Assembly: GCF_003570715.1 (NCBI RefSeq)
Contig: NZ_QXXQ01000003.1
Location: forward strand, 186,001-250,000
DNA: 64,000 nucleotides
Origin: Gemmobacter lutimaris
GTDB lineage: Bacteria > Pseudomonadota > Alphaproteobacteria > Rhodobacterales > Rhodobacteraceae
Reading direction: 5' to 3'
This document shows positions 1 to 9,049 of this stretch, in pieces; position 1 is the first letter of the stretch, and each line of letters begins with the position of its first letter. The translations under genes and the position numbers were made by a program. A model generated the notes under the pieces. It searched no databases and was not told the DNA's origin. It saw nothing but the letters and a program-made list of their open reading frames with translations.

Positions 1-918
1 GAACGGGACAATTGCAAATCGCACGGCATTTACCGGATCGAGGGCTGCCTGCGGGTTCTGGCTGCGGGCAAGGTCGTGCCTGATGCGGTGCCGGAGCTGC
101 ATGATGCCGGGAAATCCGTGATCGAGGTGGATGCAAAGGGTGGATTTTCCAACCCCGCGTTTTATACCGCCCGCGCAGCGCTGGCGGCCCGTGCCCGCGA
201 AACCGGCCTTGCGGCGCTGGTGATCCGCGACTGTCTGCATTTCTCGGCGCTGTGGCATGATGTCGAGGCGCTGGCCGAGGACGGGCTTGCCTCGCTGTCG
301 ATGTGCCCGAGCTATTCTTTCGTGGCACCCGCTGGCGGGAAGGAGCCGCTTCTGGGCACCAATCCGCTGGCCTTTGGCTGGCCGCGCAAGGGCGCGCATC
401 CCTATGTCTTCGACTTTGCGACCAGCGTTGCCGCGCGGGGCGAGATCGAATTGCACCGCCGCGCGGGCAAGCCGATCCCTGAAGGCTGGGCCGTTGACCG
501 CGACGGTAAGCCGACCACCGACCCGGAGGCGGCGCTGGACGGTGCGATGCTGACTTTCGGAGGCCATAAGGGGTCTGCCATATCGACCATGGTCGAACTG
601 CTGTCGGGTGCGATGCTGGGAGAGTTCATGAGCAAGGAAGCACTGGATTTCATGGGCGGCACCGACCTACTGCCGCGTCATGGCGCGCTAGTGATCGCAC
701 TGGACCCGCAGGTCTTCGCCGCCCGCAGTGGCCGTGACCCGATTGCCGAGGGCGAGAAGCTGCTGACCGCCATCGGGGCGCAGGGCGCGCGCCTGCCGTC
801 CGAACGCCGATTTGCCGCACGCGACAGGGCCCTGCGCGACGGCATTACGCTCAGCGACACCGAACTGGCGCAGCTTGACCGTTTCGAGGCCATGGGCCTT
901 GCGGCTGTCGCCGCCTGA
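1..918 (+). CDS. Ldh/MDH2-family oxidoreductase, 5' partial (imino-acid reductase type)
   Basis: This is the C-terminal ~305 residues of an NAD(P)-dependent oxidoreductase of the malate/L-lactate dehydrogenase 2 family. The frame is open to base 1 and the residues there (CKSHGIYRIEG) match the family's N-terminal SHGxxR segment, so the true start lies left of the window. Other family marks are RDCLHFSALW, LGTNPLAFGWPR, FDFATS and GGHKGSAISTMVELLSG. The GGHKGS form, instead of GGHKGYG, is in my memory typical of the piperideine/pyrroline-2-carboxylate reductase (DpkA) branch. That role would fit the neighbouring amino-acid importer and semialdehyde dehydrogenase, but substrate assignment is inference. 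A strong terminator follows the stop. It is convergent with the ABC ATPase gene. Confidence 0.8.
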   Translation, partial: ERDNCKSHGIYRIEGCLRVLAAGKVVPDAVPELHDAGKSVIEVDAKGGFSNPAFYTARAALAARARETGLAALVIRDCLHFSALWHDVEALAEDGLASLSMCPSYSFVAPAGGKEPLLGTNPLAFGWPRKGAHPYVFDFATSVAARGEIELHRRAGKPIPEGWAVDRDGKPTTDPEAALDGAMLTFGGHKGSAISTMVELLSGAMLGEFMSKEALDFMGGTDLLPRHGALVIALDPQVFAARSGRDPIAEGEKLLTAIGAQGARLPSERRFAARDRALRDGITLSDTELAQLDRFEAMGLAAVAA

Positions 919-941
919 GCGATCAGGCCGGAATTGCGAAA

Positions 942-969
942 GGCGCGAGGGTAGCCCACGCGCCTTTTT
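942..969 (+). terminator. Rho-independent terminator
   Basis: A GGCGCG / CGCGCC stem contains an inner GGG / CCC stem and is followed by TTTTTC. It lies 24 bases after the stop of the Ldh-family gene. The A-run before the stem means it may also work for the convergent ABC operon. Confidence 0.75.
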
Positions 970-988
970 CCTGTTTTGAAGAAGGGGT

Positions 989-1711
989 TCAGCGCACGCT
1001 GGCCAGAAAGGCTCGCGTTTCCAGGTGCTGCGGATCGCCGAAAATCTGTTCCGGCGCCCCGATTTCGGCCATGATCCCCTTGTGGAAATAGGCCACGCGG
1101 TCTGACACGTCGCGGGCAAAGGCCATTTCATGCGTCACACAGATCATGGTCATACCTTCCTCGGCCAGCATCTTCAGCGTCTCCAGCACCTCACCCACAA
1201 GCTGCGGGTCCAGCGCCGAGGTGACCTCGTCGAACAGCATGTAATCCGGCGACATGGCCAGCGCGCGGGCAATCGCCATGCGCTGCTGCTGCCCGCCTGA
1301 CAGGCGCGAGGGGAAGGTGGACAGCTTGTCGCCCAGCCCGACGTGGCGCAACTGCTTTTCCGCAATCGCCTCGGCTTCCGCCTTGTCGATCCCCAGCACC
1401 TTGCGCGGTGCCAGCGTCACGTTTTCCAAGACGGTCAGATGCGGAAAGGCGTTCCATTGCTGGAACACGATCCCGATCTTCTGGCGCAGCCTGTTCAGGT
1501 CGGTCGTGCGGGCGTGAACCTCGGTGCCATCCACAAGGATACGGCCGGAATCAATGGGCTCCAACCCGTTGATGCAGGTCAGCAGCGTCGATTTCCCCGA
1601 CCCCGAGCCCCCGATTACGGTGACAACCTCGCCCTTTTCCACCGTCAGGTCGATGCCCTTGAGAACCTTGAGCGGACCAAAGGATTTGTGGACGTTCTGG
1701 ATCTCAATCAT
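989..1711 (-). CDS. Polar amino-acid ABC transporter ATP-binding protein
   Basis: This is the ATPase of a GlnQ/HisP-type importer (240 aa). Walker A reads GGSGSGKST, the signature LSGGQQQRMAIARAL, and Walker B LFDEVTSALDP. The start at 1711 (MIEIQNVHKSFG) is chosen because the purine-rich RBS AAAAGGTGG precedes it and homology begins there; a longer in-frame extension reaches 1780. The start overlaps the end of the upstream permease by 8 bases, so the two are translationally coupled. It is the last gene of a four-gene leftward operon. The ligand cannot be read from the sequence; a proline or hydroxyproline-like compound is suggested only by neighbours. Confidence 0.92.
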   Translation of the reverse strand: MIEIQNVHKSFGPLKVLKGIDLTVEKGEVVTVIGGSGSGKSTLLTCINGLEPIDSGRILVDGTEVHARTTDLNRLRQKIGIVFQQWNAFPHLTVLENVTLAPRKVLGIDKAEAEAIAEKQLRHVGLGDKLSTFPSRLSGGQQQRMAIARALAMSPDYMLFDEVTSALDPQLVGEVLETLKMLAEEGMTMICVTHEMAFARDVSDRVAYFHKGIMAEIGAPEQIFGDPQHLETRAFLASVR

Positions 1712-2357
1712 GGGACCACCTTTTTTCAAGATACCCGCCGAAACGGGCCAGCGGGAAGCTGATGAGGAAGTAGAAGGCACCGCAGATCAGCAGCAGAAAA
1801 AGCGGCTCTTGCAGGCGGGTGATCAGGATCTGGGTGGATTTCAGCAATTCGGTCACCTGCACCACATAGACCAGCGCGGAATCCTTCATCACGCCAAGCG
1901 CAAGCCCGATCCACGACGGGAGCGCGATCCGCGTCGCCAGCGGGGCCACGATATAGCGCATGTCCTGCATCCAGCTCATGCCCAGCGACCGCGCCGCGCG
2001 GCGGGTGGTGGCAGGCACCGCGTCGATGCCGCCGCGCACGATCTCGGCGCAATAGGCGGCAGTGTAGAGCGACAGCACACCGCAGGCCACGGTGAAGCCC
2101 GAAACCTGAAGGCGCAGCACCATGCCCATGAAGGCATTGGCAAGGACAAGCTGGATCAGCAGCGGGACCGAGCGGAAGATATCCAGAAAGAAGGTCAGCG
2201 GCAGCGACAGCTTCGCACCAAGCTGCACCCGGATCACGCCAAACAGGATGCCGAGCAGAGTGCCGATGGCCACGGAAATCGCGGTGACGAGGATCGTCAT
2301 GCCCGCGCCCTTGGCCAGAAAAACCAGATCGGCGGCGGAAAGAGCGGTATTGAACAT
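1704..2357 (-). CDS. Polar amino-acid ABC transporter permease (second)
   Basis: This 217-aa inner-membrane permease of the HisM/GlnP type has several hydrophobic segments. It carries the family segment FRSVPLLIQL near residue 65 and an EAA-like loop (ARSLGMSWMQ). The start at 2357 (MFNTALSAADL) begins with a hydrophobic segment 11 bases after the stop of the first permease, with a GAGAGGG-type RBS between. The frame runs open far upstream of this ATG but the extension is antisense-like and has no homology, so it is not used. It should pair with the other permease as a heterodimer in the operon. Confidence 0.9.
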   Translation of the reverse strand: MFNTALSAADLVFLAKGAGMTILVTAISVAIGTLLGILFGVIRVQLGAKLSLPLTFFLDIFRSVPLLIQLVLANAFMGMVLRLQVSGFTVACGVLSLYTAAYCAEIVRGGIDAVPATTRRAARSLGMSWMQDMRYIVAPLATRIALPSWIGLALGVMKDSALVYVVQVTELLKSTQILITRLQEPLFLLLICGAFYFLISFPLARFGGYLEKRWSHD

Positions 2358-2368
2358 GGTGGACCCTC

Positions 2369-3034
2369 TCAATACCGGAACAGGCGTGCGGCGATCAGGC
2401 GCGCGCCCAGTGTGATGATCTTGGTGATGACGTAGAACAGCACCCCGGCGATGGCGAACAACTCGAAGGTGCGGAAGGTCAGCGCGTTCAGATCCTGCGT
2501 GATGCCGTAAAGATCGGCATTCATGCCCACCGTCACGCCCAGAGAGGTCATCAGAACCGCCCAGACCATCTGGTTGGTCATCGGCAGGAAGGAAATGCGC
2601 AGCATCTGTGGCAGGATGATGTAGCGGAAGGCTTGCAGCTGCGACATGCCCAGCGACCGCCCGGCCCGCGTCTGTGTCTCGGGGATGGCCTTCAGCGCGC
2701 CGCGGAAATTCTCGGCCAGATAGCCTGCATTGTTGAAGGTGATGCCGATGAGCAGCGAGACGAAGGGGCTGAAGTGGATGCCGAAGCTGGCAACCCCGAA
2801 ATGCGCCATGTAGATCTGGAACAGGGCAGGGGTGTTGCGCGCAATCTCGACCCAGCCGGTTGCGATGCCGCGCAGGGCGCGCGCGCCGGACAGGCGCAGC
2901 AGGGTCAACAGGATGGCAAGCGCAATGCCGATCAGCATCGATAGCACCGCCACCTCCATCGTCACCACCGCACCGTCCAGCATCTTCGGAAGCCGGGCCA
3001 GCGCCTGGTTCCATTGGAAGGTGTAACCGAACAT
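2369..3034 (-). CDS. Polar amino-acid ABC transporter permease (first)
   Basis: This 221-aa permease of the His/Glu/Gln/Arg importer family has the family marks ARNTPALFQIY (about residue 80) and an EAA loop, GRSLGMSQLQAFRYI, near residue 140. It has about five predicted membrane segments. It lies 75 bases after the substrate-binding protein gene and 11 bases before the second permease. The order binding protein, permease, permease, ATPase is standard for this importer class. Confidence 0.9.
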   Translation of the reverse strand: MFGYTFQWNQALARLPKMLDGAVVTMEVAVLSMLIGIALAILLTLLRLSGARALRGIATGWVEIARNTPALFQIYMAHFGVASFGIHFSPFVSLLIGITFNNAGYLAENFRGALKAIPETQTRAGRSLGMSQLQAFRYIILPQMLRISFLPMTNQMVWAVLMTSLGVTVGMNADLYGITQDLNALTFRTFELFAIAGVLFYVITKIITLGARLIAARLFRY

Positions 3035-3109
3035 TGCTGTCTCCGGCCTGGGGACGCGGAAGGACAGGCGGTGCGGACGACCCGCGCCGCCTGCCGTTCC
3101 GGCATCCGG

Positions 3110-3916
3110 TCAGCGATAGGCGTTCGGCACGGTCAGCGCGGGCAGCGCGCCACCAACCCATTTTTCATACAGTTCCGCATACCGGCCGGTGCGGATCTGC
3201 TGGTTCACGAACAGGTTCAGATAGTTGATCAGGCCGTATTCATCGCGGTTGGTGAACAGCGCGACATAATCGGTGTCGAAGGGCGCCTTGCCGACCACCG
3301 AAATACCCGGAAAGTTGCCGGTTTTGACATTGGCCATGGCCACGGTCGAGGTGGAAACGGTGGCATCCAGTTGTCCCTGGCTGAGCGCGAGGAACACATC
3401 GGCCTGCGTCTGGTAGGGGCGGAACTCGCCTTCGCCCCAGGCGGTGACCTGCTGCTCCAGCGCGATGGCCTCGTAGGTGCCAGCGACGGCGCCGACCGTG
3501 TGGCCCTTCATGTCGTCATAGGATTTGATGCCCGCCGCGTCGTTCGAGGTCACGGCCATTTCAAAGGCGAAATAGGGGATGGAAAAGCCGACGGTCTTGG
3601 CCCGTTCCAGCGTGTCCGAGGTCGAGGCGACGCCGACATCCACGCGCCCCGACATCAGCGCCGGAATGCGCTCGGGGAAGGGGGTTTCGACGATCTCTGC
3701 GGTGACGCCAAGCGCCTTTGCCAGATCGTTGCAGTAATCGACGTCAAAGCCCTCCGGCGCGTTGTTGGCATCGCGCATCCCCATCGGCGGGAAGTCCAGC
3801 ACGACCGCACAGCGCAGCGTGCCTGAAGCGATGATGTCGTCCAGCTTGTCGGCATGGGCCATGCCCGCAAGGCCGGTCGCCGCCAGCAGGACGGCGGTCA
3901 GGGTCAGCTTTTTCAT
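3110..3916 (-). CDS. Amino-acid ABC transporter substrate-binding protein
   Basis: This periplasmic binding protein of the bacterial extracellular solute-binding family 3 has 268 aa. A Sec signal peptide (MKKLTLTAVLLAATGLAGMAHA) should be cleaved after AHA. The mature start has the family pattern IIASGTLRCAV and PPMGMRDANN, followed by GFDVDYCNDLAKALG. It is the first gene of the leftward importer operon. A well-spaced GAGAGGAAC RBS lies just upstream of the ATG at 3916. Ligand unknown; the neighbouring imino-acid reductase and semialdehyde dehydrogenase suggest a proline-derived compound, which is inference. Confidence 0.92.
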   Translation of the reverse strand: MKKLTLTAVLLAATGLAGMAHADKLDDIIASGTLRCAVVLDFPPMGMRDANNAPEGFDVDYCNDLAKALGVTAEIVETPFPERIPALMSGRVDVGVASTSDTLERAKTVGFSIPYFAFEMAVTSNDAAGIKSYDDMKGHTVGAVAGTYEAIALEQQVTAWGEGEFRPYQTQADVFLALSQGQLDATVSTSTVAMANVKTGNFPGISVVGKAPFDTDYVALFTNRDEYGLINYLNLFVNQQIRTGRYAELYEKWVGGALPALTVPNAYR

Positions 3917-4163
3917 TTGTTGTTCCTCTCTGTTGATTCTTGCGCGAACATGACTGGATTTATTTTTTATAGCAAGAATTTTTCTTTTATGAAAAACTGT
4001 GGTGCAGATGGAAAATTCCTGCTATGCCGCATCCACGATCTAACGCGCTGGTTTTGCGCCGTTATATGCAGCCGCCGGAAGCGCCCGGCTCGGGCGGGTT
4101 GCGTCAATGAAACGCCGTGCGGCTGGAAAAACCGGCTGTCGACACATGCAGAAGGGGCCTCCC
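3917..4163. promoter_or_regulatory. Divergent promoter region, importer operon / semialdehyde dehydrogenase
   Basis: This 247-base gap lies between divergent start codons. Its left part (about 3950-4010) is clearly AT-rich in an otherwise GC-rich window, so it should hold the promoters. No clear operator palindrome was identified and no regulator gene lies next to it. Confidence 0.5.
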
Positions 4164-5672
4164 ATGACTTTCGCACCCAGTGGCAAACACCTGATCGCAG
4201 GCGCATGGATCGGGAGCGAACACACCTTCCTGACGGAGCCTGCCCATGGTCCGGCGCATGAATTTTCCGTCGGCACACCGGCGCTGGTGGATCAGGCCGT
4301 GCAGGCCGCGGAACAGGCGTTTCGCATCTATGCGCAGGTGTCGCGCGCGGCACGGGCTGATTTTCTGGATTCCATCGCCGAGGAGATCGAGGCCCGCGCC
4401 GAGGCGATCACCGTTATCGGTGCGCAGGAAACCGGCCTGCCCGAGGCGCGCCTGAACGGCGAGCGCGGCCGCACCACGGGCCAGCTGCGCCTTTTCGCGC
4501 AGCATATCCGCGCGGGCGAATATCTGGACCTGCGCCACGATCCCGACCTGCCAGACCGCCAGCCGCTGCCGCGCCCCGATCTGCGCATGATGCAGCGTCC
4601 CATCGGCCCGGTCGCGGTGTTCGGCGCCTCGAACTTCCCGCTGGCCTTCTCGACCGCGGGGGGGGATACGGCGGCGGCGCTGGCGGCGGGCTGTCCGGTG
4701 GTGGTCAAGGGGCATGGTGCCCATCCCGGCACCGGCGAGATCGTCGCACAAGCGATCCACGCCGCCATCCTCCGCTGCGGCATGCCTGCGGGCGTCTTCT
4801 CGCTGGTGCAGGGAGGGCGGCGCGATGTGGGGCAGGCGCTTGTGCAGCATCCGCTGATCAAGGCGGTGGGCTTCACCGGCTCGCTGGCCGGGGGGCGGGC
4901 GCTGTTCGACCTCTGCGCGCAACGCCCTGAACCAATTCCGTTCTTTGGGGAACTGGGTTCGGTGAACCCGATGTTCCTGCTACCCGAGGCGGTGGCCCGT
5001 CGCGGGGGCGAGATTGGCCGGGGTTGGGCGGCCTCGCTGACCATGGGGGCCGGACAGTTCTGCACCAATCCGGGTATTGCCGTCGTCATCGACGGGACGG
5101 AAGCGGATGCTTTGGTCGAGGCGGCCCGCGCCGCGCTGGCCGAAACCGGCGCGCAGGTGATGCTGACCGAAGGCATTGCCGCCGCCTATGAAAGTGGCGC
5201 TGCGACGATGGCGCGTCAGGCCGGGGTGCAGGAACTGCTGACCTCCATGTGTGACCGCCGGGCGGTGAAACCCTTCCTGTACCGCGTCGCCGCGTCTGAC
5301 TGGCTGGGCAACCATGCACTGTCGGACGAGGTGTTCGGACCGCTGGGTCTGGTGGTCACGGTGCGCGATGCGGCAGAGATGGTGCAGGTGGCTGAAAGCT
5401 TCCAGGGTCAGTTGACGGCGACGCTGCACATGGATGACGACGACGTGCCCTTGGCCCGCGATCTGTTGCCGGTCCTGGAACGCAAGGCCGGACGCGTCCT
5501 CGCCAACGGGTTCCCCACCGGGGTCGAGGTCTGCGACAGCATGGTTCACGGCGGCCCTTATCCCGCGTCAACGAATTTCGGGGCAACCTCGGTCGGGACG
5601 CTGTCGATCCGCCGTTTCCTGCGGCCGGTCTGCTATCAAAACATCCCTGAAAGCCTGCTCCCGGTCGCCTGA
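4164..5672 (+). CDS. Aldehyde dehydrogenase (NADP+), 2-ketoglutarate-semialdehyde type
   Basis: This is an aldehyde dehydrogenase of 502 aa. The catalytic cysteine lies in GAGQFCTNPG and the general base in FGELGSVNP. The nucleotide-binding segment includes GASNFPLAFSTAGGDTAAALAAG. The motif combination ELGSVNP with QFCTNPG is characteristic of the 2-ketoglutarate-semialdehyde dehydrogenase group, the last step of hydroxyproline, arabinose and glucarate breakdown (2-ketoglutarate semialdehyde to 2-ketoglutarate). The start at 4164 follows a GAAGGGG RBS; an upstream in-frame ATG at 4107 has no homology. It is divergent from the amino-acid importer operon, so the hydroxyproline-type pathway is the likeliest context (inference). 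Confidence 0.88.
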   Translation: MTFAPSGKHLIAGAWIGSEHTFLTEPAHGPAHEFSVGTPALVDQAVQAAEQAFRIYAQVSRAARADFLDSIAEEIEARAEAITVIGAQETGLPEARLNGERGRTTGQLRLFAQHIRAGEYLDLRHDPDLPDRQPLPRPDLRMMQRPIGPVAVFGASNFPLAFSTAGGDTAAALAAGCPVVVKGHGAHPGTGEIVAQAIHAAILRCGMPAGVFSLVQGGRRDVGQALVQHPLIKAVGFTGSLAGGRALFDLCAQRPEPIPFFGELGSVNPMFLLPEAVARRGGEIGRGWAASLTMGAGQFCTNPGIAVVIDGTEADALVEAARAALAETGAQVMLTEGIAAAYESGAATMARQAGVQELLTSMCDRRAVKPFLYRVAASDWLGNHALSDEVFGPLGLVVTVRDAAEMVQVAESFQGQLTATLHMDDDDVPLARDLLPVLERKAGRVLANGFPTGVEVCDSMVHGGPYPASTNFGATSVGTLSIRRFLRPVCYQNIPESLLPVA

Positions 5673-5782
5673 TCGGCGGATCACTTTATATAAGTCGAGC
5701 TGCGTTCACGCCGCCGCCCTCGCCTGTCCTGTCAACTTCTGGCTTTGAGGGGCCATGAAGTTTGGGGGCCGGGTTCCGTCGG

Positions 5783-6985
5783 TCAGACCTTTTCCAGCAG
5801 CAGGGCCGCGCCTTGACCGACGCCGATGCACATGGTTGCCAGTGCATAACGTGCATCGCCTTTTGCAAGATCCAGCGCGGCGGATCCTGCAATCCGTGTG
5901 CCTGACATGCCGAGCGGGTGGCCAAGCGCAATGGCGCCGCCGTTGGGATTGACGCGCGGGTCGTCAGCAGAAAGCCCAAGCCCTTGCAGCACCGCAAGGG
6001 CCTGTGCGGCGAAAGCCTCGTTCAGTTCAATGGGGCCGAGCGCATCAATCGTGATCCCGGCAAGCCCAAGCAGCTTTTGCACCGCGGGCACCGGCCCATA
6101 GCCCATGACACGCGGGGCAACCCCGGCTGAGGCCGCTCCGACAATCCGGGCGACCGGGGTCAGCCCGTAACGGCGGGCTGACTCGGCCGAGGCAATGATC
6201 AGCGCCGCCGCCCCGTCGTTCACACCGCTGGCATTTCCTGCGGTGACCGAACCATCCGGCCGGGTGATCGGGCGCAGTTTTGCCAGGTCCTCCAGTGTTG
6301 TTGCGCGCGGATGTTCGTCCTGTGCCACCGCGATGGTCCTTCCTCGCCCGAGGGAAACCGTAACGGGCAGGATCTCCGCCGCAAAGCGCCCTTTGGCCTG
6401 TGCCGCCGCCGCCAGTTGTTGCGAACGCAGCGCAAAGGCATCCTGATCGGCGCGGGAAATGGCATAATCGTCGGCAAGGTTCTGCGCGGTCTCTGGCATG
6501 GACTCGGTGCCGTACTGCGCCTTCATCTTTGGGTTCACGAAGCGCCAGCCGATCGTCGTGTCATACACTTCGGCCGCGCGGCCCCATGCGGTTGCGGATT
6601 TCGGCATCACGAAAGGCGCGCGGGTCATGCTTTCAACCCCTGCTGCGATGGCCAGCTGCACATCGCCCGCCCGCACGGCCCGCGCGGCGGCGGCCACCGC
6701 CTCCAGCCCCGAACCGCAAAGCCGGTTCACGGTGACACCCGGCACGGTCTGCGGCAGGCCCGCCAGCAGCAGCGCCATGCGCGCGACATTGCGGTTATCC
6801 TCGCCTGCCTGATTGGCGCAGCCCATCCAGACCTCTTCGACGGCCGACGGATCAAGGGCAGGATTGCGCGCCAGCAGCGCCGCCAGCGGGATTGCCGCCA
6901 GATCATCGGTCCGCACCGTTGCAAGGGCACCGCCATAGCGGCCGATAGGGGTGCGGATGTAGTCGCAGATGAAAGCGTCGGTCAT
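5783..6985 (-). CDS. Acetyl-CoA acyltransferase (thiolase), 3-oxoadipyl/3-oxopimeloyl-CoA type
   Basis: This degradative thiolase has 400 aa. The nucleophilic cysteine lies in VNRLCGSGLEA, the catalytic His in GGAIALGHPLGMSG, and the second cysteine in ATMCIGVGQG. The N-terminus (YIRTPIGRYGGALATVRTDDLAA) is like PcaF/PaaJ thiolases, which cleave 3-oxo dicarboxylyl-CoAs. Here it is the last gene of the cyclohexanecarboxylate operon, so cleavage of 3-oxopimeloyl-CoA to glutaryl-CoA and acetyl-CoA (the role of PimB) is the expected task, by inference. The start at 6985 overlaps the stop of the upstream fusion enzyme by 4 bases. PcaF function in 3-oxoadipate breakdown is the alternative. Confidence 0.88.
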   Translation of the reverse strand: MTDAFICDYIRTPIGRYGGALATVRTDDLAAIPLAALLARNPALDPSAVEEVWMGCANQAGEDNRNVARMALLLAGLPQTVPGVTVNRLCGSGLEAVAAAARAVRAGDVQLAIAAGVESMTRAPFVMPKSATAWGRAAEVYDTTIGWRFVNPKMKAQYGTESMPETAQNLADDYAISRADQDAFALRSQQLAAAAQAKGRFAAEILPVTVSLGRGRTIAVAQDEHPRATTLEDLAKLRPITRPDGSVTAGNASGVNDGAAALIIASAESARRYGLTPVARIVGAASAGVAPRVMGYGPVPAVQKLLGLAGITIDALGPIELNEAFAAQALAVLQGLGLSADDPRVNPNGGAIALGHPLGMSGTRIAGSAALDLAKGDARYALATMCIGVGQGAALLLEKV

Positions 6986-9042
6986 GGTTTCCTCGTGAGG
7001 TCGGTCAGGCTGCGGCCGGTTGTGGTTGCCTTGCGCAGAAGTGCGGGCACGCCCCATGACAGCGGATCAGCGGCGGCGAAACTGTCGATGCGACCAAGGA
7101 TACCGGCCAGCCCCAGCCTTTCGGCATAATGCATCGGACCGCCGCGCCAGCGCGGAAAGCCGTAGCCATGCACCATCACAAGGTCGATATCTGCCGGGGT
7201 ATCGGCAATGCCTTCTTCCAGCAGTCGCGCGCCTTCCTCGATCATCGAAGTTGTGGCGCGGGTGATGATTTCCTCGTCGGAAAACAGCCGCCGCAACAGC
7301 CCGGCCCGCGCGCTTTCGGCGGCGACAAGCTGGTTGATCCGGCTGGAAGAGACGGGTTTTCCATCCTCGTAATCATACCAACCCGCGCCGGTCTTGCGAC
7401 CAAGGCGGCCGGTTTCCTCGACGATCCTGTCGGCGATGGGGATGTAGCGGAAGCCGGGTTTCCGAGCCCAGCCCAGCCGCTTGCGATTGGCGTAGGCGAT
7501 GTCGAGACCCGACAGATCCTGCACCTCGTATGGCCCCATCGCCATGCCGAAGCCGCGCATCGCCGCGTCGATCTGCGCGGGCAACGCACCCTCGATCAGC
7601 ATGACGTCGCAGGTCTGGCGATAGCGGGTCAGGATGCGGTTGCCGATAAAACCGTCGCAGACTCCGGCCCGCACCGGGATCTTGCCAAGCCGCGCGGCAA
7701 GGTGCAGCACGGTGGACAGCGTTTCGGCGGATGTATCGCGGGCGCGGATCACCTCGACCAGCTTCATCAGATGCGCAGGGCTGAAGAAATGCAGCCCCAG
7801 AAACCGGCCCGGCGCGCGCAGCCCTTCGGCGATACGGTCAGGGTCCAGATAGGATGTGTTGGTGGCAAGGATTGTGGTTTCCGGCAGGGCCGCATCCAGC
7901 GCGGCAAAGACCTGCCGCTTGACGGCCAGATCCTCGAACACCGCCTCGATAGCGATCTGCGCGGGCGGCAGCGCGTCATAGCCAACATGAAAGGTATGGC
8001 GCGCGGCCTGCGTGGCCTCGGCCTGTATGGCGGTCGTTTTGCCGCGCACCACCGCCTCGGCATAAAGCCGCGCGACGTTCGAGCGCGCGCGGTCCGCCCC
8101 GGCGGCATCGGTTTCGACCAGCGCGACCGAAACACCGACACCCGCCAGCGCATAGGCGATAGCGGCGCCCATGGTGCCGCCACCGACCACCACGGCGCTG
8201 TCGAGCAGATCGCCGCCTTTGCGCCCCAGCGCGGCGGCCGCGCGTTCGGCGAAGAACAGATGGCGCAGCGCCGCCGCCTGATCCGATGTCTTCAGCGCAA
8301 GGAAGGTTGCGCGTTCCTGCGCCAACCCTTCGGCCAGCGGCAGGCGGGCGGCAGCGGCGACAAGGTCGATGGCTGCAACAGGGGCAGTTTGCCCCGGCAG
8401 GCGTCGCGCGGCAAGCTTGCGCGCCTTGTCGAGTGCGGCCGGATCATCGACGGGCATGGGCCGTGATCCTGTTGCGGGGCGATCCGGCAGCGCGCAGGTC
8501 GCGGCGACGACAACCGGGTCGTCGACTATCCCATCGACAAGGCCCAGCCGCAGCGCCTCGGCCGCGCTGATCACCCGGCCCTCGGCGATCAGCGCCAGCG
8601 CGGGGGCAAGCCCGATCAGCCGGGGCAGGCGTTGTGTGCCCCCGGCGCCGGGCACCACACCCAAGGTAACTTCGGGCAGGCCCAGTGTGGCGGTGGGCGC
8701 TGCGATGCGGGCGGCACAGGCCAGCGCCAGCTCCAGCCCGCCCCCCAGCGCCGCGCCGTTGATCGCGGCCACCACCGGCACCGGAAAGCCCTCGATCCGC
8801 GCGACCACATCGGGCAGATGCGGCGGCATCGGCGGCCGGTCGAATTCCTTCGCATCGGCCCCGGCGACGAAGGCGCGCCCCGCGCCTGTCAGCGCGACCC
8901 GCGCCACCCCGGCCGTTTCGGCGGTGTCCAGCGCCGCCATCAGCCCTGCACGCACAGCTTGTGACGTCACATTCACCGGCGGGTTGTCGATGGTGATACG
9001 GGCGATGTCGCCCTCGATGACACAAAAGACCGGATCGGACAT
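6982..9042 (-). CDS. Bifunctional enoyl-CoA hydratase / 3-hydroxyacyl-CoA dehydrogenase
   Basis: This 686-aa fusion enzyme has a crotonase domain (about residues 1-190), with oxyanion and acid/base segments NGAALGGGLELALAC and LPEVTLGVVPGAGGTQ. An NAD-binding 3-hydroxyacyl-CoA dehydrogenase domain starts near residue 282 with VVVGGGTMGAAIAYALAG. It has the catalytic His segment LGLHFFSPAHLMKLVEVI. The C-terminal dehydrogenase domain follows. It would perform the hydration and oxidation steps of beta-oxidation in one chain. In this operon pimeloyl-CoA-derived intermediates (the PimF role) are the likely substrates (inference). It starts 7 bases after the SDR stop and overlaps the thiolase start by 4 bases. 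Confidence 0.9.
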   Translation of the reverse strand: MSDPVFCVIEGDIARITIDNPPVNVTSQAVRAGLMAALDTAETAGVARVALTGAGRAFVAGADAKEFDRPPMPPHLPDVVARIEGFPVPVVAAINGAALGGGLELALACAARIAAPTATLGLPEVTLGVVPGAGGTQRLPRLIGLAPALALIAEGRVISAAEALRLGLVDGIVDDPVVVAATCALPDRPATGSRPMPVDDPAALDKARKLAARRLPGQTAPVAAIDLVAAAARLPLAEGLAQERATFLALKTSDQAAALRHLFFAERAAAALGRKGGDLLDSAVVVGGGTMGAAIAYALAGVGVSVALVETDAAGADRARSNVARLYAEAVVRGKTTAIQAEATQAARHTFHVGYDALPPAQIAIEAVFEDLAVKRQVFAALDAALPETTILATNTSYLDPDRIAEGLRAPGRFLGLHFFSPAHLMKLVEVIRARDTSAETLSTVLHLAARLGKIPVRAGVCDGFIGNRILTRYRQTCDVMLIEGALPAQIDAAMRGFGMAMGPYEVQDLSGLDIAYANRKRLGWARKPGFRYIPIADRIVEETGRLGRKTGAGWYDYEDGKPVSSSRINQLVAAESARAGLLRRLFSDEEIITRATTSMIEEGARLLEEGIADTPADIDLVMVHGYGFPRWRGGPMHYAERLGLAGILGRIDSFAAADPLSWGVPALLRKATTTGRSLTDLTRKP

Positions 9043-9049
9043 TCAGACC

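Noticed and set aside
7129-8466. 445-codon plus-strand open frame opposite the fusion enzyme
   Set aside because: Antisense shadow of a gene with clear hydratase and dehydrogenase motifs.
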